This document shows positions 1 to 9,676 of a stretch of 64,000 bases of DNA, one piece after another. The notes beneath the pieces are model-generated. The model saw nothing but the letters and a program-made list of their open reading frames with translations. It was not told where the DNA came from and ran no database searches. A program made the position numbers and the translations under genes. Position 1 is the stretch's first letter, and every line of letters starts with the position of its first letter. This stretch comes from Candidatus Rokuibacteriota bacterium (GTDB taxonomy: Bacteria > Methylomirabilota > Methylomirabilia > Rokubacteriales > CSP1-6): the NCBI GenBank assembly GCA_016866775.1, contig VGLJ01000013.1, positions 18,785 to 82,784 of the forward strand. The letters run 5' to 3'.

Positions 1-54
1 GTCGATGAGGAGCGCGGCTATCCGGGACGCCACGCCCCTACGGTATCAGGGGAC

Positions 55-522
55 TCAGTGCCACCGGCCGGGACCGTGACTCCGCACGAACTGCGTGACG
101 ACGCGCCGCTGCTCGGGCGTGAGCGTGTCGTGGATCTCCAGGATCGCCTGCGTCACGGCGGCGTGGATCGTCTCGTGCCGCTGGTGCATCTTCGCGTGCA
201 GCGCCTCGACCTGCGCGGGGTCGATCCGATCGGCCTCGAAGAGCGCGAGCACCTCCTCGCGATGCGCCCGCCGGTCCGGCTGGTGCGCCTCGAAGGCGGC
301 GAAGGCGCGGCCGCGCGAGGCGTGGATCGCCGCGCGCTGTTCCGGCGTGACCTTCGCCTGGTCGAGCGCCTCGTCGAGGGCCGCCGACACCACGCGCTTC
401 ATCATCCTGCCGTGCATGCCGTGCCCGCCGGGGCCCTGGGCCCACGCGGCGAGCGCCGCGGCACCGGTCGCCACCGCCACCACCGGGATCGCCACCAGTC
501 CGAGCACCGTCCGTCGCTTCAT
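55..522 (-). CDS. Spy/CpxP-like periplasmic protein
   Basis: Starts MKRRTVLGLVAIPVVAVATGAAALAAWAQG (signal peptide); helical body with TPEQRAAI...LTPEQRRVV repeats typical of Spy/CpxP. Confidence 0.75.
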   Translation of the reverse strand: MKRRTVLGLVAIPVVAVATGAAALAAWAQGPGGHGMHGRMMKRVVSAALDEALDQAKVTPEQRAAIHASRGRAFAAFEAHQPDRRAHREEVLALFEADRIDPAQVEALHAKMHQRHETIHAAVTQAILEIHDTLTPEQRRVVTQFVRSHGPGRWH

Positions 523-625
523 GTCGTCCTCCTCGCGCGATGTCGTCGGACGCGTCACGCGTCCCGCACGGGCTCGACGATGCGGCGGCGTCGTGAAGCT
601 GGTGTGTGCGGAATGCAAAGAGTTG

Positions 626-1558
626 TTAGCGGGGACGGAGATGGACGACGTGACCGTCGGGATCGCGCACGAGCGACGGCTTCTCGCCCGAGGGGACGAC
701 ACCGATGATGCGCCAGGCGGCGAGATCGTTCATGCGCAGATCGCTCGGCATCGGGCGCCCGGTGCGCGGCTCGAGGTACTCGAGGAGCTCCACGGCGATG
801 CCGGCCGGTGCCGCCAGCGTCGTGATGCGCAGGCGCGCCCCGGGGACGTCGTTGAGCGCTTCCTGCTCGGGGCCGTGGTTGAGGCTCTCGCCCTTGAGGC
901 GCATGCCGAGCCCGTCGCGATAGAAGCGCAGGCTCTGCCCGGTGTCGGCGACGGTGATGGCGGTGTGGTCGATCCCGAGGAAGAGCCGATGCGTCCGGGC
1001 CCAGCGCGGGTCGCCCTTGTCCGGCGGGAAGTCGAGGATCTCGAGCGGATGCCCGTCGGGGTCACGGAAGTAGTACGCGTGGATCCCGCCGGCGTTCGGA
1101 TTCCACTCCGGCAGCCGCTGCGGCGACGCGGAGATGCCGGGCACCTGGTGACGCAGGAGCAGGTCGTGCGCCTTCTCCATGTCGCTCACGATGATCGCGA
1201 TGTGCTGGAACCAGCGGTCGTTGCTCCGCGAGTCCTTCGGGACCGGGCGCCCGCGCGCGCCGAACGCGATGAGCTCGATGCGCTCGTCGCCCAGCTTCAG
1301 CGTCGCCACCTTCGCCCGCCCGTCGCGCAGCCCGAAGAACGCGTTCCACTCCGGGCCGTTGAGGGTCTTCTCCGCGATCTTCTCGAAGGTCAGCACGCGC
1401 GTGTAGAAGGCGACCGCACGCTCGAGGTCGGAGACCGTGAGCCCGATCGCGTCGACCGCCTCGACGCGTGCCGCCGTCACGGCGGGCGCGGGCGTTTCGT
1501 GAAGCCACAACACCGCGGGCAGGACGAGCGCCGCGAAGGTCAGAGCGAGGCGGAGCAT
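626..1558 (-). CDS. Two-domain VOC (glyoxalase/bleomycin resistance) protein with signal peptide
   Basis: GLTVSDLERAVAFY ... DPDGHPLEILDFP ... GIDHTAITVADTGQSLRFYRDGLGM ... DPDGHVVHL. Confidence 0.85.
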   Translation of the reverse strand: MLRLALTFAALVLPAVLWLHETPAPAVTAARVEAVDAIGLTVSDLERAVAFYTRVLTFEKIAEKTLNGPEWNAFFGLRDGRAKVATLKLGDERIELIAFGARGRPVPKDSRSNDRWFQHIAIIVSDMEKAHDLLLRHQVPGISASPQRLPEWNPNAGGIHAYYFRDPDGHPLEILDFPPDKGDPRWARTHRLFLGIDHTAITVADTGQSLRFYRDGLGMRLKGESLNHGPEQEALNDVPGARLRITTLAAPAGIAVELLEYLEPRTGRPMPSDLRMNDLAAWRIIGVVPSGEKPSLVRDPDGHVVHLRPR

Positions 1559-1589
1559 CCCGGGGATCCTATGCCATAATCCCGCCGCC

Positions 1590-2117
1590 GTGACGGCCGA
1601 GTCTCCGTCTGCGCGCGCCGACGAGAAGGAGCGCTCGGTTCTCGTGGGTGTCGTCACCAGCTCCGTCGGCCTTCCCTTCGGCATCCTCGCGGTCGTGCTC
1701 GCCAACTCCGTCGCCCTGCTCGCGGACCTCCTGCGTGCCGCCGCGGCGCTGGTGGCCGTCGTCCTCTCGTGGCTGACGCTGCGGGCCGTGCGCCGCGCAC
1801 GACCCGACGCCTTCAACTACGGCCTCGGCAAGCTCGAGAGCTCGGTGCACGATCTCCTCGATCGCGCGCTCGAGGAATCGCGCCAGCTGCTCATCGTCCG
1901 CGTGCTCGCGCAGCACTTCGACGCGTACGAGCACGTGCGCGAGGTGCGCTCGCGGCGCTCCGGCGCGCGCATCTACATCGAGATCTTCCTGGGCTTCGAC
2001 GCGAGCCGCACGCTCGGCGGGGTGCAGCGCGCGGTCGACGCGATGCGGGCCGACCTCGAGGCGCTCATCGCCGGCAGCAGCGTGGTGATCGTTCCGGCCG
2101 CGGTGCGACCCGCGTGA
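1590..2117 (+). pseudogene. Cation diffusion facilitator family protein with internal segment missing
   Basis: CDF N-terminus (VLANSVALLADLLRAAAALVAVVLSWL...FNYGLGKLES) joined directly to a CDF cytosolic domain-like end (SVHDLLDRALEESRQLLIVRV...EIFLGFD); TM3-6 absent. Confidence 0.6.
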
Positions 2118-2518
2118 GCACGCCGCGCGTGGCCGTGGTGATCGGGAGCGGCGGGCTGAAGTGTCTGGCGGCGATCGCGCTGTTCGAGTTCCTGGAGAAG
2201 CAGGGCATCACGCCGGCACTGCTGGTGGGCGCCAGCGGCGGCGGCACGCTCGCCGCGGCCGCGGGCATCGGGCTCGATGCCGCGCGGATGCAGGATCTGG
2301 CGAAGGAGATGGTGAACCCGCGGCTGTTCCGGCGCTTCGACTGGCGCGCGGTGCTGGGTGCGCTCGGCGTCCCGTTCTTCCGCTTCGAGCAGACGTCGGG
2401 GCTGGTGAGGCCCGGGCCGATCCGCGCCGTGTTCCGCCGGATCTTCGGCGATCGACGGCTCGAAGAGCTGCCGATCCGGACGGTGCTGCTCGCCACCGAC
2501 CTCACGACCTTCGAGCCC
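2114..2518 (+). pseudogene. Patatin-like phospholipase, 3' truncated
   Basis: VAVVIGSGGLKCLAAIALFEFLEKQGI...LVGASGGGTLAA...LLATDLTTFEP, then homology stops where an antisense ORF begins. Confidence 0.65.
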
Positions 2519-2857
2519 CATCACGCCGCCGCACAGGCGCACCGCGCTCGCGACGATGGTCTGGAACACACGCTCGCGCGCCGCGAACGAGGGCCAGAGC
2601 GCGAACGAGAGGAGCGCGGCGATGCCGCCGTCGAGGGCCGCGTCCACGAACACGCTGCGGATCCCGGCGGTCTTCCGGTCGGCGGCCCTGCGGGACAGCG
2701 CGCGCCCGAGCGGTGCCCAGCCGACGACGAGCGCGGACAGGCCGAGCCAGACCACCGTATCGCCGGAGCGCGCCGTGAGCATGATCGCGAGCACGAAGAG
2801 GTAGCTCCCGACCCGGCCATAAAAGTTCAGACGGACGAGCGGATGCTCACGCGGCAT
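2518..2857 (-). pseudogene. MASE2-like membrane sensor domain, 3' truncated (catalytic domain missing)
   Basis: MPREHPLVRLNFYGRVGSYLFVL...VGWAPLGRALSRRAADRKTAGIRSVFVDAALDGGIAALLSFALWPSF resembles MASE2 domains of nucleotide cyclases. Confidence 0.5.
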
Positions 2858-2870
2858 GCGACGGAAACGT

Positions 2871-3053
2871 CTAGTCGCCCATGATCTCGCAGATGCCGAC
2901 CACTTCGTTGTAATACCCGTCGCACGACGCCGCCTCCGGCGCGACCGGCGCCTGGAAGTCCGCGTCACTGCGCACGTTCGCGACGGCATGCGTTCCGGCG
3001 CCCGCGGCGACGAGCGCGACCAGGCTGAGCGCTGCAGCGATCTTCGACTTCAT
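2871..3053 (-). CDS. Small secreted Cys-motif protein, family member A (60 aa)
   Basis: MKSKIAAALSLVALVAAGAGTHAVA... signal peptide; C-terminus SCDGYYNEVVGICEIMGD* matches members B and C. Confidence 0.7.
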   Translation of the reverse strand: MKSKIAAALSLVALVAAGAGTHAVANVRSDADFQAPVAPEAASCDGYYNEVVGICEIMGD

Positions 3054-3111
3054 GCTGTTCCTCCCCTTGGAATGGTGAACTGGCCCAGGGGAGTGCAAGA
3101 GCGGGACCGAC

Positions 3112-4107
3112 CTACGGCGCGCAGGCCCGCAGGGCGGCGAGGACGCGCGCCTTCGCGTCGGAGCCGCCGCCGCGCGGGCTGACGATCGGCAACGTGATGC
3201 CGGAGGCGCGGTACCGCTCGATCTTCCCGCGACATTCGGCCGGCGTGCCCGCGAGCGTGACCGCGTCGATGAGCTCGGCGGGCACGAGGCGCGCGGCCTG
3301 GTCGCGGTCGCCACGGCCCCACGCGGCCTTGACCTGCGCGACGGCATCGGCAAACCCCGCCTCCGCGAGCAGGCGGTTGTAGCGCGGAAAGAACCCGACG
3401 TAGAACGCCAGCCCGGGTCTGAGACGCTCGCGTGCCTCGGCACCGTCGTCCGCCACCTGGCAGGGCAGCAGCGACGCGATCTCGACGTCCTCGGGCCGCC
3501 GGTTCGCGCGCCGCGCGCCGATGGCGACGTTGTGGGCCGCGCGACGTCCGGCCTCCAGCGTCGGGTACGTCAGGATCACGCCCTGCGCGAGCTCGCCGGC
3601 GACCTGCAGCATCGTCGGAAACAACGCCGCGAGATAGATCGGGATCTCGCGACGGGCCGGTGCGAACCAGAGGTCGAAGCGCTCGATCTGGATGACCTCG
3701 CCCTTGTGCGACACGACGCCGTCGCGGAGCAGCGCGCGGACGATTGCGACAGTGTCGCGCACGCGCGGGATGGCGCGGCCGAACGCGAGCCCGTGCTCGC
3801 CTTCGACCTGCACGCGGTGGCTCGAGCCGAGGCCGAGGATGAAGCGTCCGGCCGAGAGCTGGTCGACCGTGGCCGCCGCCATCGCGATGGTCGGCGCGCT
3901 GCGAACGAACACGCTCGAGATGCTGGTCCCGAGCCGGATGCGCGTCGTGACCGCCGCGCACGCGCTGAGGACCGCGAAGTGATCGCCGGCGTGGCCTTCG
4001 GCCATCCACGCGGACTCGTACCCGAGCTCCTCGGCGAGCCGGACGCACTCGACGATCTCGGTCGGGGTGAGTCCGGTGTTGCTGAAGGCCACGCCGATGC
4101 GTCTCAT
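3112..4107 (-). CDS. LLM class flavin-dependent oxidoreductase
   Basis: MRRIGVAFSNTGLTPTEIVECVRLAEELGYESAWMAEGHAGD...LSAGRFILGLGSSH. Confidence 0.88.
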   Translation of the reverse strand: MRRIGVAFSNTGLTPTEIVECVRLAEELGYESAWMAEGHAGDHFAVLSACAAVTTRIRLGTSISSVFVRSAPTIAMAAATVDQLSAGRFILGLGSSHRVQVEGEHGLAFGRAIPRVRDTVAIVRALLRDGVVSHKGEVIQIERFDLWFAPARREIPIYLAALFPTMLQVAGELAQGVILTYPTLEAGRRAAHNVAIGARRANRRPEDVEIASLLPCQVADDGAEARERLRPGLAFYVGFFPRYNRLLAEAGFADAVAQVKAAWGRGDRDQAARLVPAELIDAVTLAGTPAECRGKIERYRASGITLPIVSPRGGGSDAKARVLAALRACAP

Positions 4108-5477
4108 CCGCCGAGGCGGTCGACGAGCGCGCGCGCCCAGGCCATGCGGTCGGGCGACATGACGAGCTTTTCGGCGAAGGGCTGACCGAACGGGCGCGTC
4201 GCGTCGATCCCCAGCTTCGCGGTGACCCCGCGCTCGTCGGCGCTCGGGTCCAGCATCGCGCCGAGGCTGCCGGCGATGACGACGAGGTCGCGGTCGGCCT
4301 GCATGCGCGTCGCGACCGCCCACATCACCTCGGACTCGTCGAAGACGTCGATGTCGTCGTCCACGACCACCACGAGCTTCAGGTAGTGGTCGACGCCGAG
4401 GACGATCGGGATCACGTGCTTGGCTTCGCCGGGCCGGCCCTGCGTGATCGAGACGTAGGCGGTGAACGAGGACGTGCCGGACAGCGGCACGTGGACGCCG
4501 GTGACGTTCGGGATGACGCGCGACACCGCGTTGGTGATCTCCGCCTCGCGGATGAGCCCGAGCGTGGTGATGTGGTCGCCGGCGCGGCCGGACCCGATCG
4601 ACTGGAACCACGGGCGCTCGCGCATGGCGATGGCGCGCGCCTCGAACACGTGCTGCGTGCTGCGTCGCGAGAAGTAGCCGGTGAACTCGCCGAACGGCCC
4701 TTCGGGCTCGCGCACGCCGGGCAGGATCTCGCCTTCGATGACGATCTCCGCGGTCGCGGGCACGTGGACGTCGGACGTCAGGCACGGCGCGATCTGGAAC
4801 GGCTCGCCGAACAGGCCGCCGATGACGTCGAACTTGCCGACGTCCGCGGGCGGATACGCCAGCGAGCCCATCGACACGAGCGGGTGCACGCCGAGCACGA
4901 CCGCGCACGGCAGCGGCTGGCCCCTGGCCTCGGCGCGCCGCTGGTACTCGAACATCCGCCGGCGTGAGTGGAGGCTCACGCCCATCTTCGTCCGGCCCTT
5001 CACCTGGAAGCGGTGGTAGCCCTCGGTCTCGACGCCGGTGTCGGGATCGCGCGCGACCAGCAACCCGGCCGTCAGATAGCGCCCGGCGTCACCCGGAAAA
5101 TATTCGGGGATCGGCAGCGCGGCGAGGTCCACGTCGGCGCCGCGCAGCACGCGGGCGCGGAACGGCGGATCGGCGACGATCACCGGCTTCACGTAGTCCT
5201 TGATCCGCCGCGCGTACTCGTTGGCGAGCCCGCGCTCGGTCGTGTCGAGCGCGAACCCGAGCGAGCGGCGGCTGGCGACGACGTTGGCGATGATCGGAAT
5301 GTCGGAGCCGGTCACGTTCTCGAAGAGCAGGATCGGAGAGCGCCGCCGGCGCTCGTACTCCAGCACGAGCGCCATCACGTCGTGCTCGAGCGACACGGCG
5401 TCCGGCACGCGCACGACCTCCCGCGGGTAGGCCGCCTCGTAGGCGGCGACGAAGTGGCGCAGGCTCTGACGGTCCAT
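4104..5477 (-). CDS. UbiD family decarboxylase
   Basis: ILLFENVTGSDIPIIANV...GREPEGPFGEFTGYFS-type motif (REPEGPFGEFTGYFSRRSTQHVFE). Confidence 0.9.
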   Translation of the reverse strand: MDRQSLRHFVAAYEAAYPREVVRVPDAVSLEHDVMALVLEYERRRRSPILLFENVTGSDIPIIANVVASRRSLGFALDTTERGLANEYARRIKDYVKPVIVADPPFRARVLRGADVDLAALPIPEYFPGDAGRYLTAGLLVARDPDTGVETEGYHRFQVKGRTKMGVSLHSRRRMFEYQRRAEARGQPLPCAVVLGVHPLVSMGSLAYPPADVGKFDVIGGLFGEPFQIAPCLTSDVHVPATAEIVIEGEILPGVREPEGPFGEFTGYFSRRSTQHVFEARAIAMRERPWFQSIGSGRAGDHITTLGLIREAEITNAVSRVIPNVTGVHVPLSGTSSFTAYVSITQGRPGEAKHVIPIVLGVDHYLKLVVVVDDDIDVFDESEVMWAVATRMQADRDLVVIAGSLGAMLDPSADERGVTAKLGIDATRPFGQPFAEKLVMSPDRMAWARALVDRLGG

Positions 5478-6376
5478 CACGGCGCCGCGGCCGGTGGAGG
5501 CCACGGAATGCCGAGTCTGTCCAGGCGACGCAGCCGATCCTGACCGAGCTGATCGTCCCACACCTCGGCGAGCGCATCCGGCGTCCAGCCGTCGGCGCGC
5601 GTCGCGGTTCGGAGCGGGGCCGGCTGCGACCACACCGCCACCTGGTTGCCGCGGACGTGCACGATCTGTCCCGTGATGTGCGCGGCCCTGTCGCTCACCA
5701 GGAACGCGGCGACGGGCGCGACGCCCTCCGGCGGCGCGAGGATCTGGCCGCGCCGCTGCTCGGGCACCCGCTCGGTCATGCGGGTGAGCGCCTCGGGCGA
5801 GATCACGTTGGCGCGCACGCCGTACTTCGCCATCGCCAGCGCCGTCGAGCGCATGAGCCCGACGATGCCTTCTTTCGCCGCCGAGTAGTTCGGTTGCCCC
5901 GGGCTGCCCTCGAGGCCGGCGGTCGACGTGAACCCGATGAGACAGCCGCGACGCTTCTCGCGCATGTGACGCGTGGCCGGCCGCCAGACCGTGAAGTGCC
6001 CCTTGAGGTGCACCTGGACGACGGCGTCCCACTCCTCTTCGCTCATGTTGAAGATCATCCGCTCGCGAAGGATGCCGGCGCAGCAGACGACCCCGTGAAG
6101 ATCGCCGAACTTCGTGAGCGCCAAGTCGACGACCGCTTCGCCGCCCGCCATGGTCGCGATGCTCTCGGCGAAGGCGACCGCGCGGCCGCCGCGCGACTCG
6201 ATCTCCTTGACGACGGCGTTCGCGGGCTCGCTCGACGGATGTCGCCCGTCGACGCTCACCCCGTAGTCGCTGACCACCACGCTCGCGCCGGCGGCGGCGC
6301 ACCCGAGCGAGACGGCGCGGCCGATTCCCGTCCCGCCGCCCGTGACCACGACGACCTTTCCGTCGAGCAATCCCAT
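5477..6376 (-). CDS. SDR family oxidoreductase
   Basis: GKVVVVTGGGTGIGRAVSLGCAAAGA; catalytic PNYSAAKEGIVGL. Confidence 0.92.
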   Translation of the reverse strand: MGLLDGKVVVVTGGGTGIGRAVSLGCAAAGASVVVSDYGVSVDGRHPSSEPANAVVKEIESRGGRAVAFAESIATMAGGEAVVDLALTKFGDLHGVVCCAGILRERMIFNMSEEEWDAVVQVHLKGHFTVWRPATRHMREKRRGCLIGFTSTAGLEGSPGQPNYSAAKEGIVGLMRSTALAMAKYGVRANVISPEALTRMTERVPEQRRGQILAPPEGVAPVAAFLVSDRAAHITGQIVHVRGNQVAVWSQPAPLRTATRADGWTPDALAEVWDDQLGQDRLRRLDRLGIPWPPPAAAP

Positions 6377-6407
6377 GGTCCGCTCCTCCAAAGCCTGTGG
6401 ACACCCC

Positions 6408-7304
6408 TCAGATCACGTTCGCCACGAGCTTGTCGTACGTCGCGTCCGGGGCGATCAGATCCCACTCGACCATGAACCGGCGCGCCCGCTCGAATTCCTC
6501 CTCCGCGTACGGCGCCGGATCGACGTAGCGCAGCCGGGGCAGATAGAAGTCGTCGGCCGTGAGCTGGCGGCGATACTGCTCGGGGATCTCGTCGAGCAGG
6601 TGATGGACGTGCCGCTTCGTGTCGGCGTTGATGCGCGTGACCGCGCCGCGGAGCGCGCGCATGATCTGCTCCAGCGTCGCGCGGTCGAGGTCCGGCGAGA
6701 TGTTCTCGACGCCGAGGTAGTGCGTCTCGACGATCTTCTTGTACCCGGTCTTCTCGGCGAGCGTGATCCACGGCTCCATGAGCGTGGCGGCATCCACGTC
6801 GCCGCGCTCGAGCGCTTCCCAGCGCTGCTGCGTGGGGCCGACGTGGAACGCGCGGATCTCGTCCTTCGAGAGGAAGCCGTGGAGCATGGCGATGGTCGCG
6901 TAGTGCGAGCCCTGGTGGAACTGCACGCCGACCGTCTTGCCCGCGAGCTGGATCGGCGCGTTCACCGGTGACTCCGGACGGACGTAGATGCCCTGGCACA
7001 CCATCGCGGGACGGCGGAACGCGATCGGAGCGCCGCGCTTGCTGTCGCCGGCGCGGCGGATCTGACCCCACTCGCAGCCGCGGAAGACGTCGCACGCGTT
7101 CTGCTCGAAGTAGTTCTGGTAGTTGAACGCGCTGACGAGCCGCGGATCGACGAGGCGCGGGTCGCCCGGCGGAAACGGCGGCGGCGGCGGCGGCGTGACG
7201 ATCTCGACGTCGAGCCCTTCCGCCGCGAACAGGCCTTCGGCCTTCGCGACGTACCAGTGCAGGGCCAGGACCGCGGCGACGCTCTCGACCTTGATGGACT
7301 TCAT
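6408..7304 (-). CDS. ABC transporter substrate-binding protein (NMT1/THI5-like)
   Basis: AVLALHWYVAKAEGLFAAEGLDVEIV...AGKTVGVQFHQGSHYATIAML. Confidence 0.85.
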   Translation of the reverse strand: MKSIKVESVAAVLALHWYVAKAEGLFAAEGLDVEIVTPPPPPPFPPGDPRLVDPRLVSAFNYQNYFEQNACDVFRGCEWGQIRRAGDSKRGAPIAFRRPAMVCQGIYVRPESPVNAPIQLAGKTVGVQFHQGSHYATIAMLHGFLSKDEIRAFHVGPTQQRWEALERGDVDAATLMEPWITLAEKTGYKKIVETHYLGVENISPDLDRATLEQIMRALRGAVTRINADTKRHVHHLLDEIPEQYRRQLTADDFYLPRLRYVDPAPYAEEEFERARRFMVEWDLIAPDATYDKLVANVI

Positions 7305-7341
7305 GGATGCCTCCCGCGGCGGAGTGTACCCTACGCCTCGC

Positions 7342-8352
7342 GTGACTCGGCTCCCCCTCCGGCTGGGCGTGGTGTACGACTTCCGGAATCCGCCGGACTC
7401 CGGGATTCCGACGTCGCGGCTCTACGCCGAGATCCTCGACCAGGTCGCGTGGCTCGACACGCTCGGCCTCGACCTCGTCTGGTTCACCGAGCACCACTTC
7501 GTGGACGACGGCTACCTGCCGTCGTGGACGCCGGTGGCCGGCGCGATGGCGGCGCGCACGTCGCGCGTGCGCTTCTCGTCGGACATCTGCCTGCTGCCGT
7601 TCAGCCATCCGGTGCGCCTCGCCGAGGACCTCGCGGTCCTCGACAACCTCAGCGGCGGCCGCATCGAGATCGGCGTCGGCATGGGCTATGCGCCGCACGA
7701 GTTCCGCGGCTTCGGCATCCCGTTGCCGCAGCGGCTGTCGCGGATGGAGGAAGGGCTGGAAGTCCTCACGCGCTGCTTCACGGGCGAGCGCTTCAGCTTC
7801 CACGGCACGCGCTACGCCTTCGACGACGTCGTGATCCGTCCGCGCTACGTGCAGGCGGGCGGTCCGCCGCTGTGGATCGCTGCGATGTCGGCGAGCGGCG
7901 CGGCGCGGGCGGCGCGCTTCGGCGCGCACCTCCTGCCGCAGGGTGAGCGCGCGCAGGTGCTCGATCCGTGGCGCGAGGCCTTGCGCGCCGCCGGCCGCTC
8001 TCCGGACGACCGTCGCGTCGGGATCATCCGCTCGTGCTTCGTCACCGACGATCCGGAGCGCGAGTGGCCCGCCGTGCGCGCGGCCGAGCGGTACCGCGGC
8101 GAGCTCTACAACCGGTTCTTCGCGGAGTCCGGCCAGGACCGTTCGTGGTACCGCGCGGGCTCGCGCATCCCGCAGACGTGGGTGGTGGGCGGCGTCGACC
8201 AGTGCGTCGCGGAGCTGTCGGCGTTCATCGCCGAGCACGGGATCACGGATCTCGTGACGTGGGCCGTGCCGCCGGGTTTGCGGCCGGAGCAGATGAACCG
8301 GAGCCTCGAGCGCTTCGCGCGTGAGGTCGCGCCCCGCCTGCGCGTAAAATGA
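7342..8352 (+). CDS. LLM class flavin-dependent oxidoreductase
   Basis: LDLVWFTEHHFVDDGYLPSW...VLDNLSGGRIEIGVGMGY; GTG start inferred. Confidence 0.88.
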   Translation: MTRLPLRLGVVYDFRNPPDSGIPTSRLYAEILDQVAWLDTLGLDLVWFTEHHFVDDGYLPSWTPVAGAMAARTSRVRFSSDICLLPFSHPVRLAEDLAVLDNLSGGRIEIGVGMGYAPHEFRGFGIPLPQRLSRMEEGLEVLTRCFTGERFSFHGTRYAFDDVVIRPRYVQAGGPPLWIAAMSASGAARAARFGAHLLPQGERAQVLDPWREALRAAGRSPDDRRVGIIRSCFVTDDPEREWPAVRAAERYRGELYNRFFAESGQDRSWYRAGSRIPQTWVVGGVDQCVAELSAFIAEHGITDLVTWAVPPGLRPEQMNRSLERFAREVAPRLRVK

Positions 8353-8380
8353 GGCGTTCGATCCGTCGACGAGGTGGCCG

Positions 8381-9676
8381 ATGAACCAGGACACGACGCC
8401 GCGATCCCAGGAAGAATCCGCACTCCTCGAGCTGGCCGCCAAACGGTTGCCGGGCGGCGTGCTCGGCACGGCACGCCACCGCGACGAGCTCGCGTTCGTG
8501 GTCAAGCGCGCGCAGGGCGCCCGGCTGTGGGACTGGAGCGGGCGCGAGTACATCGACTACCTGCTCGGCTCGGGGCCGATGTTCCTCGGCCACGCGCATC
8601 CCGCGGTGACGAAGGCCGTCACGCGGCAGCTCGAGGACGGGACGACCTATTTCATGGTCAACGAGCCGGCGATCCGGCTGGCCGACGAGATCTGCCGCGC
8701 GGTGCCGTGCGCCGAGCAGATCCGGTTCACGTCGACGGGCAGCGAGGCGACGTTCTTCGCGATGCGCGCCGCGCGCGCGTTCCGCCACCGCGACAAGATC
8801 ATGAAGTTCGAGGGCGGCTATCACGGCAGCAACGACTACGCGCACATGTCGCAGACGCCGAGATCACCGAAGGCGTTTCCCGCGGCGATGCCGGATTCCG
8901 CCGGCATTCCGCACGTCCTCGAGGGCGAGGTGCTGATCGCGCCGTACAACGATCTCGCGACGGTCGAGGCGCTGCTCGCCGTGCACGCCGACAGCCTCGC
9001 CGCCGTCATCGTCGAGCCGTTCCAGCGTGTGATCCCGCCGCGCGACGGCTTCCTCGAGGGCCTGCGCCGTCTCACGCGGCGCTACGGCATCGTGCTGATC
9101 TTCGACGAGGTGGTGACCGGCTTCCGGTTCGCGTACGGCGGCGCGCAGGAGCACTACGGCGTCACCCCGGACCTCGCGTCGTTCGGCAAGATCATCGGCG
9201 GCGGGTTTCCGCTCGCGGCGGTGGCCGGTCGCGCGGACATCATGCAGGGCTTCGATCCGCGGGGCGAAGGGACCGGCGCGTTCGTCTCGCAGACCGGCAC
9301 GCTGAACGGCAACCCGGTGGCGTCCGCCGCGGGCCTCGCGTCGCTGGCCGAGCTGCGCAAGCCCGGCGCGTACGAGCGAGTGAACACGATCGGCGGCGCG
9401 CTGATGACCGGCCTCGCCGATCTGACGAAGAAGCTCGGGATCACGGCGCAGGTCGTCGGCCACCCGACGGTCTTCGACATCTTCTTCACCGACACCCCGA
9501 TCATGGACTGGCGCGCGACGCTGACGAACGACGGCGCGAAGCTGCGGCGCTTCAACGAGGCGTGCCTCAAGCGCGGCATCCTCAAGGGCGCGTCGAAGAT
9601 CTACGTGTCCTGCGCGCACACCGAGAAGGACGTCGAGCAGACGCTCGCGGTCTTCAAGGAGGCGCTGACGGCATGA
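8381..9676 (+). CDS. Glutamate-1-semialdehyde 2,1-aminomutase-like class III aminotransferase
   Basis: SRRLPGG-like ALPGGVLGTARH..., STGSEATFFAMRAARAFRHRDKIMKFEGGYHG, LIFDEVVTGFR, GKIIGGGFPLAA. Confidence 0.9.
   Translation: MNQDTTPRSQEESALLELAAKRLPGGVLGTARHRDELAFVVKRAQGARLWDWSGREYIDYLLGSGPMFLGHAHPAVTKAVTRQLEDGTTYFMVNEPAIRLADEICRAVPCAEQIRFTSTGSEATFFAMRAARAFRHRDKIMKFEGGYHGSNDYAHMSQTPRSPKAFPAAMPDSAGIPHVLEGEVLIAPYNDLATVEALLAVHADSLAAVIVEPFQRVIPPRDGFLEGLRRLTRRYGIVLIFDEVVTGFRFAYGGAQEHYGVTPDLASFGKIIGGGFPLAAVAGRADIMQGFDPRGEGTGAFVSQTGTLNGNPVASAAGLASLAELRKPGAYERVNTIGGALMTGLADLTKKLGITAQVVGHPTVFDIFFTDTPIMDWRATLTNDGAKLRRFNEACLKRGILKGASKIYVSCAHTEKDVEQTLAVFKEALTA

Noticed and set aside
7180-7200. Run of GGC triplets (GGCGGCGGCGGCGGCGGC) as a possible repeat element
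   Set aside because: It encodes PPPPPP in the substrate-binding protein on the minus strand; a coding proline run explains it.
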